A stretch of DNA of 64,000 nucleotides from Proales similis (lineage: Eukaryota; Rotifera; Eurotatoria; Ploima; Proalidae), in the NCBI GenBank assembly GCA_019059635.1, contig JAGVRJ010000002.1, positions 3,162,001-3,226,000 of the forward strand, in the 5' to 3' direction. Below, in pieces: positions 11,567-23,124 of the stretch. A program made the translations under genes and the position numbers. The number at the start of each line of letters is the position of its first letter. The stretch's first letter is position 1. The notes under the pieces are model-generated. The model saw only the letters and a program-made list of their open reading frames with translations, was not told the DNA's origin and did not search any database.

Positions 11567-13055
11567 GAGCAGAAAAAATAATAAAAATAAAGAATTAGAC
11601 GCAGTGCTCATTTAGTCGAGTCTCATCAGAGGCTTCAGTCAACCAGCAATTCATTCATTCGTTTGGCTCGCTCATTCCTTTATTCATCGTCATTGCTTGC
11701 CATCGTGAGCGCCCATGAGCGCATGAGAAAGAATGGCGAGCCGAAGCAATTCGGACCCACTGCTTGTTTAGCTTGCCTCAAATAATCGTTATGAGCTGAG
11801 CCGAGAGCTTGAGAGCTTGGCAGTTTATATTCTTGTCTTTGTCTTGCGCTTTCTCTCGCTTGTTCTCAATTGTTTCACTCCATCGCCATTCACATCATCT
11901 TGGTCTTTCACATGCAATTATTTCCCGCTTGTCTTTTGTGGTTTTTGTTTTTGTTGTTGCTATTAGTTGGACTCGGCCAGAAAGCCACTGCGACAGACAC
12001 ACAGAATGAAAAGTGCGACAAAGTGCGCTCGCTCGCTTGCGTTTGCCTCCTCGCTAGACTAAGCTCAAGTTCAAACAACGTATGCCTCAAGAAAAGCGAA
12101 TGAAAAAATATTTGAGAGAGAAAAAAAGCGACAGAAATTGACGCATTTAGATAAGAGTTGAACTAGTGAGAAAATAACTCGTTGTGCTTGTGAAAGAGCT
12201 TTTAATTTGAGGATGAGCAAAAATACACACACACACGCATCGAGTCGAGCTAGCGTGAGACAGACGCTTTGGGACGATCAAGCCTTCTTCTAATTTACAG
12301 TCTACTGCTGCTCGATTCAACTAATACTGCTCGAGATAAAAAAAAAAAGAGAAAGCGCCTCTTGCGTTTTGTTTTTGTGTCCGTATTTACAATTCGTTAG
12401 GATTATGTAATTCGACTCTGTTCGTTTAAAGAAATTAGAACGGCCATGAAGACGCTGTGTTGCAGCTGCTCTCGCAACAATGGAGAACAATGGTGAGAAG
12501 AGAAAGAGGGAGGGAGAGAGAGAGAGAGGCTCGGGAATAGAAGAGGAGAGCAATTTCGGACGAGTAAACCGGCTGGTTGCAAAGAGGCCGGCAAGAGATG
12601 GAATGGTTGGAAGAGATGATGCATACAAGTTGTTATGGGCTCAAGAGAGAGAGAAAAATAAATGTGATAAGCGGTTTGAGATGGCCGGTAAGCTGCTCTC
12701 TCTTTCTCTCGTTGGCTGGAGCAGGCAAATCGGTTTCTTAATGCAATCTAATCGGCGACATCGAAACAACTTCGAAGCGGTCGTTTAAAGATTTAGCGCT
12801 ATTTTGCGCCGCCCGCCTTGATTGATCACACGTGAGCCGTTGTTTGAGCGACACCAATCAAGTTTACGAGCTTGTCATTGCTCGCAAAATGGCGCTTGAA
12901 TTAAGCAGCGGATTAGCTCATTTGACCGCTTTTAGCGCAACCACAGGTTTCGTCAAACTAAACTCTGCTCGCTTCTGATTACCACGAGGCCACCTCTGAG
13001 CCAAGAGAGGCGAGAAGACGTAAATGCGCCCCAGAGCCGAACAGAAACATAACCC

Positions 13056-13064
<9 letters not shown>

Positions 13065-13097
<33 letters not shown>
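13065..13097. repeat. (GA)n microsatellite
   Basis: About 16 AG/GA dinucleotides in a row, extended upstream by an imperfect AGAGAGAC segment. Similar shorter runs recur at about 12515-12528 and 15160-15178. Confidence 0.95.
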
Positions 13098-13098
<1 letters not shown>

Positions 13099-16000
13099 GG
13101 ACGAGCTATGCGATAAGAACTGACTCGGTTCGCTTGCTTACTTTCAGGCCGCAAAACTTCAAGTTGATTAATGCCTTAATTCAAAACAATTATTTGTCTC
13201 TTAAATAACGCGCCGTAACATCCAAGCGCATCCAAATGCCAACTGGCCTGTTCTCGCCCGTGGCTCAAAATGCGCTCTCTCTTGCTTCTCTCACTCCCTG
13301 TCTCTCTCTCGCTTCTCTCACTCTCTGTCTCTCTCTCTCTCGCTTACTACAATCGCATCAGCTTTACAAGCTAATGTACCGGCACAAATGAAGCGAGTTT
13401 TCAAAAGACTAAACAAAAAAAAAGACGCAGAAAACGAAATCTTAAGGCATAACTGGGCGACAGAGAGACTCGATTAGAACGTGGCCGAGCGTAGCTAAGC
13501 GCAAACAACTTTGCGAGTTGCCCGACGGCCGAGCATATTTATACTAGTGGCTGTCTGCTCTTCCAAGTCCCTTGATTAATAACGAAGCAAGCGTGCAGAC
13601 GAATTGAACGTTGCCCAAGATTGTGATCATGTTCGATCTGTGCTCTAGAGAGGCGACAATCAGGCCAGCAAGAGTGAAATTAAAGCGGCCAGCTGAACTG
13701 TAGCTGAACTCAAAGCAGAGAATCGGTTGAGAGAGAGATGGTAAACTTGGTCTGTGGTTGACTTAAGTAAGAGCGGCGGAGCAGAGAGTGGCCGCCACCT
13801 CGTCCAGAGGGAGTTGGCCGCATAAACAAAACAAATTGACGCATGAATGCGGCTAGCCACATCTCGCTTGAACAAGGCGTCCAGCGGCTAAATGAGTTTG
13901 TTCACAAATATGTTTGCATTCAGGCAAGCGCCGATGCCTAATCCGATACCAAAAAGACCAAGTAGTAGGAGAAGAAGAGATGGCAATAGTTGATGAAAAA
14001 GTGACCAATTTCGGCTATGTCAACAAAGATGACTATTTGAACGCGGCATGTTGGCTAAAATGCGATTTAACTCGTTACAACACACACACACTGGCGGACG
14101 CGCGAGCAATCAAGCGAGGCTCGTTCAAGCGGACTCGGCAAGCAAGCGTGTAAAGGCTGAATCGCCTTGGTAAATGGCACAAGCGTTTGTAATTTTGAAT
14201 CGAATTGTTAAAGGACCATGTCCATTTAGAGTGAGACTAATCCGCGCCGCGACAATAATGCGCGCTCGTGCAAAAGCGTTCAACAAGAGGGTCACAACAA
14301 GAAGCGTTAAGAAGAAGCAAGCGAGCCTCTAATCCTAGAGCGGCCAACTAGGAATTCGTGTGCGAGCGCGTATGGTAATCTCTCGGCTAAACGCGTCTGA
14401 CTCTCTGACGTCTGCAAGAGTGGGCGCTCATTATCTAACTAGAATTATTAATTGCTATGTCTGAACCTCATCCGAACGGCACAATTCAATCTGGTTATCA
14501 TCAGGCGTGTCTCTCTCATTAGCTGCAGCAGCGAAACCACTAGCGCGCCGAGCTCATTAAATTAGCCTGTTTTTAGAGTGCCGGCCCATGATCGGCTTAG
14601 ACCATCCACTTGGTTGTGTTCGCATATGCCGAGATGAAAACACGGCCGCTACTGTTCGAGCGTTCACCAGGCCAGCCGCCGGATGAGACGCGCGGGAGAA
14701 TGTGCGAGCCAGCTAGCGAGAGAGTGAGCGACTGAGCCGAGAGAGAAACTGACATCAGCTGCTTTGTGTGGTGGTGGTGGTGAATGTGCTGCAGTTTAGA
14801 TGGACAATTGTGTCTCATCCGGCCACCGCTCAAATTCCACTACATTCGCATTCACAAATTTCAATTTGGACGGACAGCTGCGAGTAGAACAGGAAGCTTT
14901 AGGGCTTCTAATCTTCGAAATGGACCGCCACCGCTGCTCTCTCTCTCTCTCTGTCGATTTGCTGCCCTTGCTCGTGGTTTGTGCGCGCTCAGCAAGTGGT
15001 CGACATCGCCACCTTCAATCGAATAATTGACGTAAAATCGAACACGTGAACTTTGCACCGTATGTGGTCACAGCAAACTAAATTCCCAATTCCTATTTGT
15101 TTGACCTCATGTCAGAGAGAGAGAGCCATTGAACGAAAGCAAAAGGAGGAGAGCGCAGAGAGGGAGAGAGAGAGAGAGAAATATACGAAAGTTGGTGTCG
15201 AATCTCGGAAGCGATTAGCACTAAGCCGTCCGATTTGAGTTCAAGAACGCATTAACAACGGTAGGCACATAAACACGTTCGACTCAAACATCAACACACG
15301 AACATTGATCGGAGGGGTCAGTTAGAGTGAGCTAGCTAAAGAGCGCGCAGCAAATAAAATATCAATCGAATCGATTTGCGAATAAGTGACAAGACCAAGC
15401 GACCACATGTGAGCTGTGCATGCCCGATCACATCTGCCATTCTCATTGATTGAGAGCCACCAACAATGTGACCAACTCGCCACTACTGCCTAATCTAAAG
15501 TCAAATTGATTACTGCGCGCTCTGGCTTTGCATGCGTCCCATTCAAACGTCCTAACTCGCCCAACGAGCATAGAATGGGAGCTATGAGAGCCTCTTCCAA
15601 AAAAAAAAAACGTGAGCGTGAATGTTTTAACCTTTGACGGTTGCTCGGTCGCTTGGTTTTTGACCTGTCTGTCTGGCTGGCGGGCTGGCCAGTCGGTCGC
15701 TTGGTTAGAACGCAGATCGGTCGATAGTTCGACGATCGCCGCTAGTCAACTCAATTGTTGGAGTGCTTAATAAGAAAACGCTTGCACTCGAATGTCGAGA
15801 AAAAGTCACGCGCAGAGTGAAGGCACACCGAGAGAGAGAGAGAGAAAAAAGCCGCGTCGAGACGAGCACAACAGCGGCGACGTCAGCCGCTGCGTAAACT
15901 TGCACGTCGGACTAAGCCAGTCGCTCGCTCCTATTTATGTAATGTTGTTCGTTTGTCCAGACGTTTAATAAAGAGATGGAAATGTACTCTCATTGTGTAG

Positions 16001-17898
16001 GCATGCATGGTCGTCTCGTTTTACTCGTGTCGGAGCGAGGCAATCAGTCGAAGCCGACCGAGCGGACTTTTAGATTCGAGCAAAAGTGAGAAACACGACC
16101 AGAGAGCGGAGAGAAAAGGGCGGAGGGTGGGCGATAATAGAGCGAGGCAGTCGAGTCGAGCAAATGCATCCATTAGCGCACCGATATGGATGCCGTACTG
16201 AAGGCCAACTTGTCAAGTTGAGAATTGATTGAGATCTTCAATGGCAATTAGATTTAACCTTTTTGAACAATCGAATTGATTCGGACGCGCCTACGGCTCT
16301 GAGTCGTTCAATAAGAGAGAAAAAAAAATTAAAATTAGAAGAGCGCGTCGACGACAACGAAGAGGACGAAGAGGATGCCCGGAATAGGCCGTGAACTCAA
16401 ACAAGCAAAATGAGGGGCCAAGTCAGACATTTCTGAGATGAGGTTGTTTCACGCTCAGCTCGCTTGAACGCATTCGGATCGGCGTAAACAAATCACAATT
16501 AAACGCAGCGCTGGTCTGACGTGCATGAGGCGTCCGACTGACTGACTGGCTGACCGTCTCGTCGAGAATAAATATTCCAACCTTTTGAATCGATTCGTTT
16601 ACACGCACTGCCCTTCACGCGTCAGTTTCGACCGGGCCGCTCAACCTCGGTGGTTCTGATCGCCGGCACCAGTTTAGTTTGGCTCGCCTTTAATTACAAT
16701 CCTTGCGTCGACCCGTCTTCAATTACCAAACAACAACAATGATGGTCGAAAAACAAAAACAATTTCGGCCTGCAACAAGTCAAAGACTCGGAATCTAACT
16801 TTCAATTTGCGTCTGGCGCTTCTTCCGATCGGCGCATCGTCCTACTAAATGATCAGTAGCTTTGAGCAGCCCCCCAATTGGCACTTTGAGCTCAATTCTT
16901 GTTTTAGCAGCTCAAATCCGGCATAGACGGCTCACAGGCGATTCTCCGCAGTCCTCTGCAGTTTCTGGACTGTCTCGTTTCGGACGCCGATTGTCTGCGA
17001 TGTGACACTTGAATGCGAATAAACGCGTGCACACCTCTTTGTCTCTCTTTGTCCTGCCTTATCTTTGACGACACGGCCGGTTGGACTAATGTGGCTACCT
17101 CGGCTCTCTGTTTACAATTGCGTTTCCTGCTGCTGGCGAATAACGGGACGCGGGCGGGTGACTAGACGCAGACGATGCGAAAACATTTGCCTCTGCGTAT
17201 CAAGCCAGTAAGGGCACAGTTAACATCCGTCCCTTTTATTTTGTTGCCGGTCTGAACTCGTCTGCTCTAGAGCGGTTTAACACCTAGGGAACGTTTATCA
17301 GACGAATGGTTCGCTCGGACGCGCTAAATAAAGCCCAGCGCGCAATAAAATTTATCAGGCAGCGCCTCTCATTCGTATTAGATTTCTGAATCAATATTAC
17401 CTAAGCCTGCTCAGACTAATCAATTGGTCTACGTTCATAGACCATTGGCTTGGTGTGGGGGCGCTTCAGAAGGCCTCATCGCCAGCCAGTCGGACGCGTG
17501 CCATTTCGTTTTATTTTTTTCTTTCATTTTCAATTGCCGGACTCGACCAGGTCCCCGCAAAACAGCGCAGATTAGAAGTCGAGCAAGGCGTCAAAGAGGC
17601 CAAGAGAAAGGAGGCAGAAAGGTCAAATCGACACTTGGTCGTTTGTTCTGGTCCGAATTGAATTGCGAATGAGAGAGCCAACGACCGGCAGGCGAGAGAG
17701 CGGGCGGACTGAGTGAGGAGATGAGCTCAGAACGATGCGGCTTTGATCGAAGCAGCTCGTAAGTGCAGGCGTACGGAGTGACCGCCACTGCTACTCATTC
17801 GTCGCTCGTTGCCGAGTTCAACAATGACCATAGAACAAGCGCAGAGTCTATTAAATATTTTCGTCCGAACTCGTTTGGATCGATGCCATCTCGGCAAA

Positions 17899-17922
17899 CA
17901 CACACACACACACACACACACA
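17899..17922. repeat. (CA)12 microsatellite
   Basis: A perfect CA run about 360 bp upstream of the TATA-like element of the BEN-domain gene. Confidence 0.95.
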
Positions 17923-18281
17923 ACTTGCACGTTCTCGTATTCGTTCATATTCTCATTTTTAAGGGACGACGAAATTGACTCGACGCCTCCTAGATCTCAT
18001 CACTGCTTCTCTCTCTCTCTCTCTCGCGCTTATTGCGGTCAATAGTTTAAAAGCAAACGAAGGACGAATTTGGCGAGCGCGTGCACTAAGCAAGCGCGCC
18101 TTCTCGCACGATCTGATTGGCCGACGCACAGATAAGCGGCTCAGAGCCAATCGGATAAAACGCAGTTTATCTAGGCGAGGGCCAATCGCTTGCTCAGCGT
18201 CCGTTGGCTATTCTAAAAATCAGTCGCGACAAGTCCGCTTCTCGTGAAAATCACTTCGGTCGCAACCATGCCGCCAGTTCT

Positions 18282-18288
18282 TATATAA
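18282..18288 (+). promoter_or_regulatory. TATA box candidate of the BEN-domain gene
   Basis: TATATAA in a GC-balanced context, 185 bp upstream of the best start codon. A transcription start near 18312 would be expected. A/T-rich matches occur by chance, so support is modest. Confidence 0.35.
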
Positions 18289-18466
18289 CTTGCGCGTTTT
18301 ATGCATGTTTATTATTCACTCGGTGATAATGTACTTTTGTGCGTCAATTTAGACCGAGCAGCAGCAGGTGGAGGATATAAATCGAGAAATGAATCGATTC
18401 TGGCTATGTCGATTGGATTGAATAAATGTAAGTCGGCGAGCACTCGTGCCAAGAGCATTTCATCTA

Positions 18467-19669
18467 ATGGGCGAACGCGTTCACAGGGCTCAGTCAGGGA
18501 TCATCATAAACGTTCAGCACCAGCTACAGGGCATTCTCAAAAATCAACAGCTGCTAGTACAGAATCAAAATGAGGTGCTGCAAAAGCTGAACGACATTCA
18601 ACAGCGTCTGACCAATGTCGAAACGTGTCTCATTCTACAGCAACAGCATCAGTTCCAGCGACACCAGCAACAACAACAGCAGTCACAGATGCAATCACTG
18701 CCAACAGCAGCAAGTCAACACCCGTCCATGTACATGATCGGCGCCCAGAGCGGCAGTGCTGGAGGAGCTAGTGGTGGCGAGGTGCGGCCATCTACCTCGC
18801 TTCAGCGTTCTAATGAGCCGCCGAGGCCTCATTCGGTCGAGTCGGGCTCGAGAGCGTCCGAGGCAGCTGCCGAACGCAGCCGATATGGCGGCTCTAGCGG
18901 CAGCAAAATGCTCAAGAGCAGAAAGAAACGAAGAGAAGAAAGGAGATCGAGAGAAGAGGAAGATGAAGAGGACGATGACGACGACGAGGAAGATGATGAC
19001 GACGAGGACGACGACGACGACGGAGAAAGCTCCTACGACCGACTCGAGCCCGGCGAGAAGGTTCGCTCTGAGCAAGAGCATCGACTCAGCTGCCTGAGCG
19101 AAGAAAACTTCGGCCAGCCGTTCATGAACGATGCCGAAATTCGCCGCATCTACTCGATTTCTAAATCGCGAGGCAACTTTGCCGCTCTCCTAGTCCAACA
19201 GCTCTACGCCCGCAACGAGCGCATTACGTCGAACGTGATGGGCACAAGAGGCAAGCGGCAGCTGTCGCCACGTCGCATGGTCACTGTCAAACGACTGGCG
19301 TTCAAACTCTATCCGCCGGAGAATCCGAACGACGAAGATCAAATTTGGAAAAAAGAGTGCGTCAAAGCCATAGACAGCAAGAACCGCAAAGTGAGGATAA
19401 ACACATCGTCGACCCGTTCGTTGCCAAGCACGTCTGCCTCGTCATTCAACACGACCCTGTCGGCCGGCTCGACAACCACCCAGGGCTCGAGCTTCGGCTT
19501 GAACTTGAGCCAGCTGCGACAAGCGCAGCATACAACGACGTCAGGATCGGCCGCAGCCTCATCAGTTGCAGCAATGGCGGCCGCGATGGCTGCTGCAATG
19601 GCCAACAAAAACCTCGCGTTTCCCGACCTATCCTCCAAAAAGAATTCTCCTTCGGGCTCTTTGACATGA
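18467..19669 (+). CDS. BEN-domain protein with N-terminal coiled coil
   Basis: About 400 residues. An N-terminal helical segment (QLQGILKNQQLLVQNQNEV, LQKLNDIQQRLTNVE) precedes a Gln-rich stretch, a Ser/Gly-rich linker, a basic run (KSRKKRREERRSR) and an Asp/Glu tract of about 35 residues. A BEN domain follows at roughly residues 225-310: MNDAEIRRIYSISKSRGNFA, MGTRGKRQLSPRRM and KKECVKAIDSKNRKVRI. BEN domains bind DNA or chromatin proteins and usually act in transcriptional repression. The C-terminus is Ser/Thr/Ala-rich, with an AAAMAAAMA repeat. The 5' end is uncertain. The ATG at 18467 is the first in-frame start, but it lies in a possible intron (GTAAGT at 18429, acceptor ending at 18486). 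A 5' exon in the upstream gene-free region is therefore possible. Candidate AATAAA signals lie at 20127 and 20368. Confidence 0.75.
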   Translation: MGERVHRAQSGIIINVQHQLQGILKNQQLLVQNQNEVLQKLNDIQQRLTNVETCLILQQQHQFQRHQQQQQQSQMQSLPTAASQHPSMYMIGAQSGSAGGASGGEVRPSTSLQRSNEPPRPHSVESGSRASEAAAERSRYGGSSGSKMLKSRKKRREERRSREEEDEEDDDDDEEDDDDEDDDDDGESSYDRLEPGEKVRSEQEHRLSCLSEENFGQPFMNDAEIRRIYSISKSRGNFAALLVQQLYARNERITSNVMGTRGKRQLSPRRMVTVKRLAFKLYPPENPNDEDQIWKKECVKAIDSKNRKVRINTSSTRSLPSTSASSFNTTLSAGSTTTQGSSFGLNLSQLRQAQHTTTSGSAAASSVAAMAAAMAAAMANKNLAFPDLSSKKNSPSGSLT

Positions 19670-21042
19670 ACGACGCGCCACGTGACCAGACTGGCATACA
19701 TTCCGCTCTAGTTTATGGCCAGTCTGATCGTAGATCGTGTCCGCCGAGCTGTTCTGGCACTAATTTAACAAAATTCTATTTTACACTCAATTGGCCTTGA
19801 AGGACAGCGGCACGACTGCGCTAGAAACAAATCTATTTGTGTATAAATTGCAATAATCTTGGCGCAACCAGAGTCCGAGTTTCCATTAAGCAGATCACCT
19901 GAGCAGCCTTTAGGTCCTCTCTTCTGTCTGTCTTGCTCACGCTGTTGAATTTCTCTTTTTTATTTTAGTTTTGTTTGTTTGTTTCACTCTTTGCATCCTT
20001 TTTCTGCCTGCTGCTACCTCTTTACAGCTTTTTCGTTCTACTTCTTTATTCTGTTTTGTAAATTTTAATTTTAAGTTAATCGTCAATTTCCCACCAGCAA
20101 GCAAACAGGCACAGCAAAAAAAAAACAATAAAAGTCATTCATCTCTATTTCTCATCTCCAATCTGGCCCTCGCAACTCACTCTGCCTGTCCAATCTGGTA
20201 AAGGTCCGTTCTGCTTTCCTCATTCCTCAACCAGTTTGTGACTTGAATTTATTTTTGTTCTTGCCTCTACTCCGGCGCGTTATTAGTTCGGTTTGATACT
20301 CTTGCTTGTGCTCATCTTTCTCCGATTTCGCACATTTTCGTTGGCCATCAAACTGAGAATTGGGTTGAATAAATATAGAATTAGACGAAAAAGAATTCCG
20401 TCAAGTCGAGTTTATTAATTTTGGCCTCTTGCTTCACTTAGCTTGTGCCAAACGAGGTTTCTAACCATCGAGTGGTTGATGGGAATTGGATTGGATGCGA
20501 TGATGGGTAAACAGCGGCCCACACGAACCTGCCGCGTGTTCCCAATAGAAGAGAGCGCTTCTAATTTAATTGTTTACATTTAGGATTTGTAATGTAGGTT
20601 CTCTCAGGGCTCGTAAAGCCGGTCCAGACAGGCAACAGACAGACAGGCGCTGATAAGACAGGAGGGACACACACGTGAATCGGACGAATGATAATTGATA
20701 CGGCGAATCAATTGCGCGTCGTTCACATGCCGCGGCCGCAATGTCAATCGACGCGTAAACACAGACAGGAAAGTAAACATGTGCTGTTCAGCTCGTTGCG
20801 ACCGTGCCACGCCGTTGCATAAGCTGTAGGAATTATTTAACCGGAAATTCAAGTCTGTGTTTACCTTGTCCCGAATTGGCTTCCCTTCATCGAGCAGTTA
20901 GACACTTGGTCGGCCGCCCTGAATCTTCTGATCGAGCGGCTTCGGCCTTGATTCACTTTTTGACGCTCATTCGAACGGGCGGATTACGACAGTCAGAGAC
21001 AGACCCAATCTAAAGCAGGCTTATCGTCTTGTCGTTTGTGCG
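19670..21042. other. 3' UTR of the BEN gene and intergenic sequence
   Basis: No convincing ORF. T-rich stretches and AATAAA candidates (20127-20132, 20368-20373) suggest a long 3' UTR. Nothing else is recognisable. Confidence 0.45.
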
Positions 21043-21048
21043 TTTATT
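21043..21048 (-). other. polyadenylation signal of ACADSB
   Basis: AATAAA on the minus strand, about 60 bp beyond the stop codon at 21109-21107. Confidence 0.55.
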
Positions 21049-21106
21049 CGGTTCAAAATAAATTTGAGTTGTTTCTGTATCGGAAAATTGATAAACAAGA
21101 CCGGCT

Positions 21107-23124
21107 CTAGTTGTATTCAGCGTCCAATAGCTTGGCGATGGTGTTGAGCTGGATGTTGGACGTTCCCTCGTAGATTGTTCCTTTTTTCAAATTTAATTAT
21201 CAACAAACCGAGACGAGGAAATGTTTGAAAATAATTCTTCTTACCGACTTTACAGTCGCGATAGTATTTCTCAATGGGATAGTCACGAGTGTAGCCGACG
21301 CCGCCCATCCAATCGATGCACTTGCTAGTCACCGCACATGCAACCTGTTCGCCGCATGAGGAGAGGGTTAGAGGAAGCCAAGTGAATGGGGTGCGATTGA
21401 ACATCATACCTCGGATGCGTGGTATTTGGCCATGGCTGCTTCTTTAATGAACGGCTTGCCAGCCTCTTTAAGTCGAGCGGCGTTGTAGACCAAGAGACGG
21501 GCGGTCTCGATCTGAGTGGCCGCATGGGCGATTTGATGCTGCATGCCTTGGAAGTCAAACACGCGGCGGCCGAACTGCTTGCGCTCTCTCACATACGCCA
21601 TGGTCCGGTCAAAACAGCCCTGGGCAAGACCGACCATCTGAGCGCCGATTCCGATTCGTCCTTCGTTCAGCATCGAGATGGCGTACTTGTAGCCGTGACC
21701 AAACTGGCCGAGTATGTTGGACTCGGGCACTTTGACCTCGTCAAGGTGCACGGCACAAGTAGAGCTCGCGTGCAGGCCGAGCTTTTCTTCGTTCTTGCCA
21801 ATGGTCAGACCGGGCGTGTCTCTGTCGACAATAAAGCATGTGATGCCTTTGTAGCCGGCGCTCGGGTTCGCGTTGGCCATCACGAAAAAGACGCCCGCGT
21901 GCTTGGCGTTCGAGATCCACAGCTTGTTGCCACTAATCGAGTAATGGTCGCCGACCTTGCTCGCCGTCGTTTTTAGTGCGAACGCATCAGAGCCCGAGCT
22001 CGGCTCAGACAGACAGAAGCTTCCGATCTGAACGTGTTGGAGACAAGATCATGAAAGCAGAGATTAAAAATGTGGAGCAGCACACGTTCGATTAGCATGA
22101 GCAAGAGACCATTGAATTGGCAAGACGCGGCAGATAGGCTTGCTTTTGCTCTTTGGTGCCCAGATTCAGCATCAGAGTGTTGATTAGCGTGTTTTGAATG
22201 TCGCACATGACGCTTACAGACCCGTCCACTTTGGCCAGTTCTTCGACAATCAATATGGACGAGAAGAACGTGCTATTGCAGCCGTCGTATTCGCTCGGTA
22301 TTTCGATGCCCATCAGCTACAAGACAAACAAGAGTTACAATTGCTCGTCCAATCCTGCGTCCGTAGAGCCAGCCCGAACAGACCTGCCAGCCGAACGACC
22401 AACTGACCGACCCTGCCAATTCATATTCAGCTCCCGAGCAGACACTAATCGATCACGTGGCGGCAGCTCTCGTCAATCGCCTTACCATGCTGTTTGCCAG
22501 CAGAGGCGCATACTTTTCTAAATGCGACCGACTGGCGTTTTTTAGAAATATGTTGTTGACCACCGTGTTCTGAAGGTCGACAAGGCCGCCCATGCTCGAG
22601 TCGACCTTGGCAAACTCTTCGATCGCGATTATTGAACACATGAAATTAAGGCCGGCTCCACCGAACTCGAGCGGCACCTCAATGCCCATGAGCTGAATAT
22701 GAATTGTTAGAGGCCGAGTCGCAATGCAACCTAATTTGCATTTCATTCAACTCTCTGAGTTGCTACTTACGCCGCTTTCGAACATGAGCTTTCTGACTTC
22801 GGGCAAAATGTCCTTTTTCTCTTCCATCTCTCTGACCCGTGGCTCTATTTGCTCTTTGGCCAACTTGGACACTGTCAACAGAAGCAAACGAGCAAGTCAG
22901 AATGAACCGAGAACGGCTCGATGAACACGAGTTACCCATGTCTTTCATTTGCTGCTCTTCGTCGCTCAGATAGTACAGGGATCGATTGGGACCAGTGCTG
23001 GCATGGCGGAGAGGCAAGCTTCTGGCTGCTGGCACCTAGTCAGCAGTCAGTTGTTTTTTTTACGAATTTCAACTGCCGCACAGACGTGTCCTACCCAAGG
23101 CAGTTTTCTCAATGCAGCGAACAT
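21107..23124 (-). CDS. ACADSB: short/branched-chain acyl-CoA dehydrogenase, with two alternative versions of one exon
   Basis: A mitochondrial FAD enzyme that dehydrogenates 2-methylbutyryl-CoA and related acyl-CoAs in isoleucine catabolism and passes electrons to ETF. Exons (minus): 23124-23095, 23035-22936, 22871-22771, then either 22692-22486 or 22316-22110, then 22027-21410, 21344-21245 and 21180-21107. With one alternative exon the protein is 409 residues, close to the family length. Inclusion of both would give 478. The start [10 protein letters not shown]...[10 protein letters not shown] is a good mitochondrial targeting peptide. Family motifs include [56 protein letters not shown] and [16 protein letters not shown]. 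The Glu of YEG is the catalytic base by family knowledge. The donor after 22110 (GTCTCT) is weak. The gene is divergent from RpL17 across about 680 bp. Confidence 0.93.
22110..22316 (-). other. ACADSB: ACADSB alternative exon, distal copy (207 bp)
   Basis: Encodes 69 residues from [12 protein letters not shown] to YLPRLANSM in phase 0. The second half ([27 protein letters not shown]) is close to the canonical ACADSB sequence, while the usual GG-x-G segment reads DGCNS. Its donor is GTCTCT, weaker than that of the other copy. Confidence 0.85.
22486..22692 (-). other. ACADSB: ACADSB alternative exon, proximal copy (207 bp)
   Basis: Encodes 69 residues from [12 protein letters not shown] to YAPLLANSM in phase 0, the same length and phase as 22110-22316. 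It keeps the canonical GGAG segment but differs in its second half ([15 protein letters not shown]). Donor GTAAGG. A 169-bp intron separates the two copies. Confidence 0.85.

Larger units (their letters stand above)
10279..18281. other. 8-kb stretch without a recognisable gene between two divergent genes
   Basis: All open frames here are short, lack family resemblance and often translate simple repeats. The stretch holds many microsatellites (GA, CT, CA) and purine-rich tracts. It separates the Klarsicht-like start (10278, minus) from the BEN-domain gene (plus). Untranslated 5' exons, long 5' introns or enhancers of either gene could lie here. I found no tRNA-like or transposon-like structure by eye. 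Confidence 0.5.

Noticed and set aside
13055-13097. GA-rich tracts as a CRISPR-like or satellite array
   Set aside because: They are plain dinucleotide microsatellites without spacer structure.
22110-22692. The two ACADSB exons as an assembly duplication or haplotype artefact
   Set aside because: The copies differ at most positions while keeping exact length, phase and splice sites. A recent artefact would be nearly identical.
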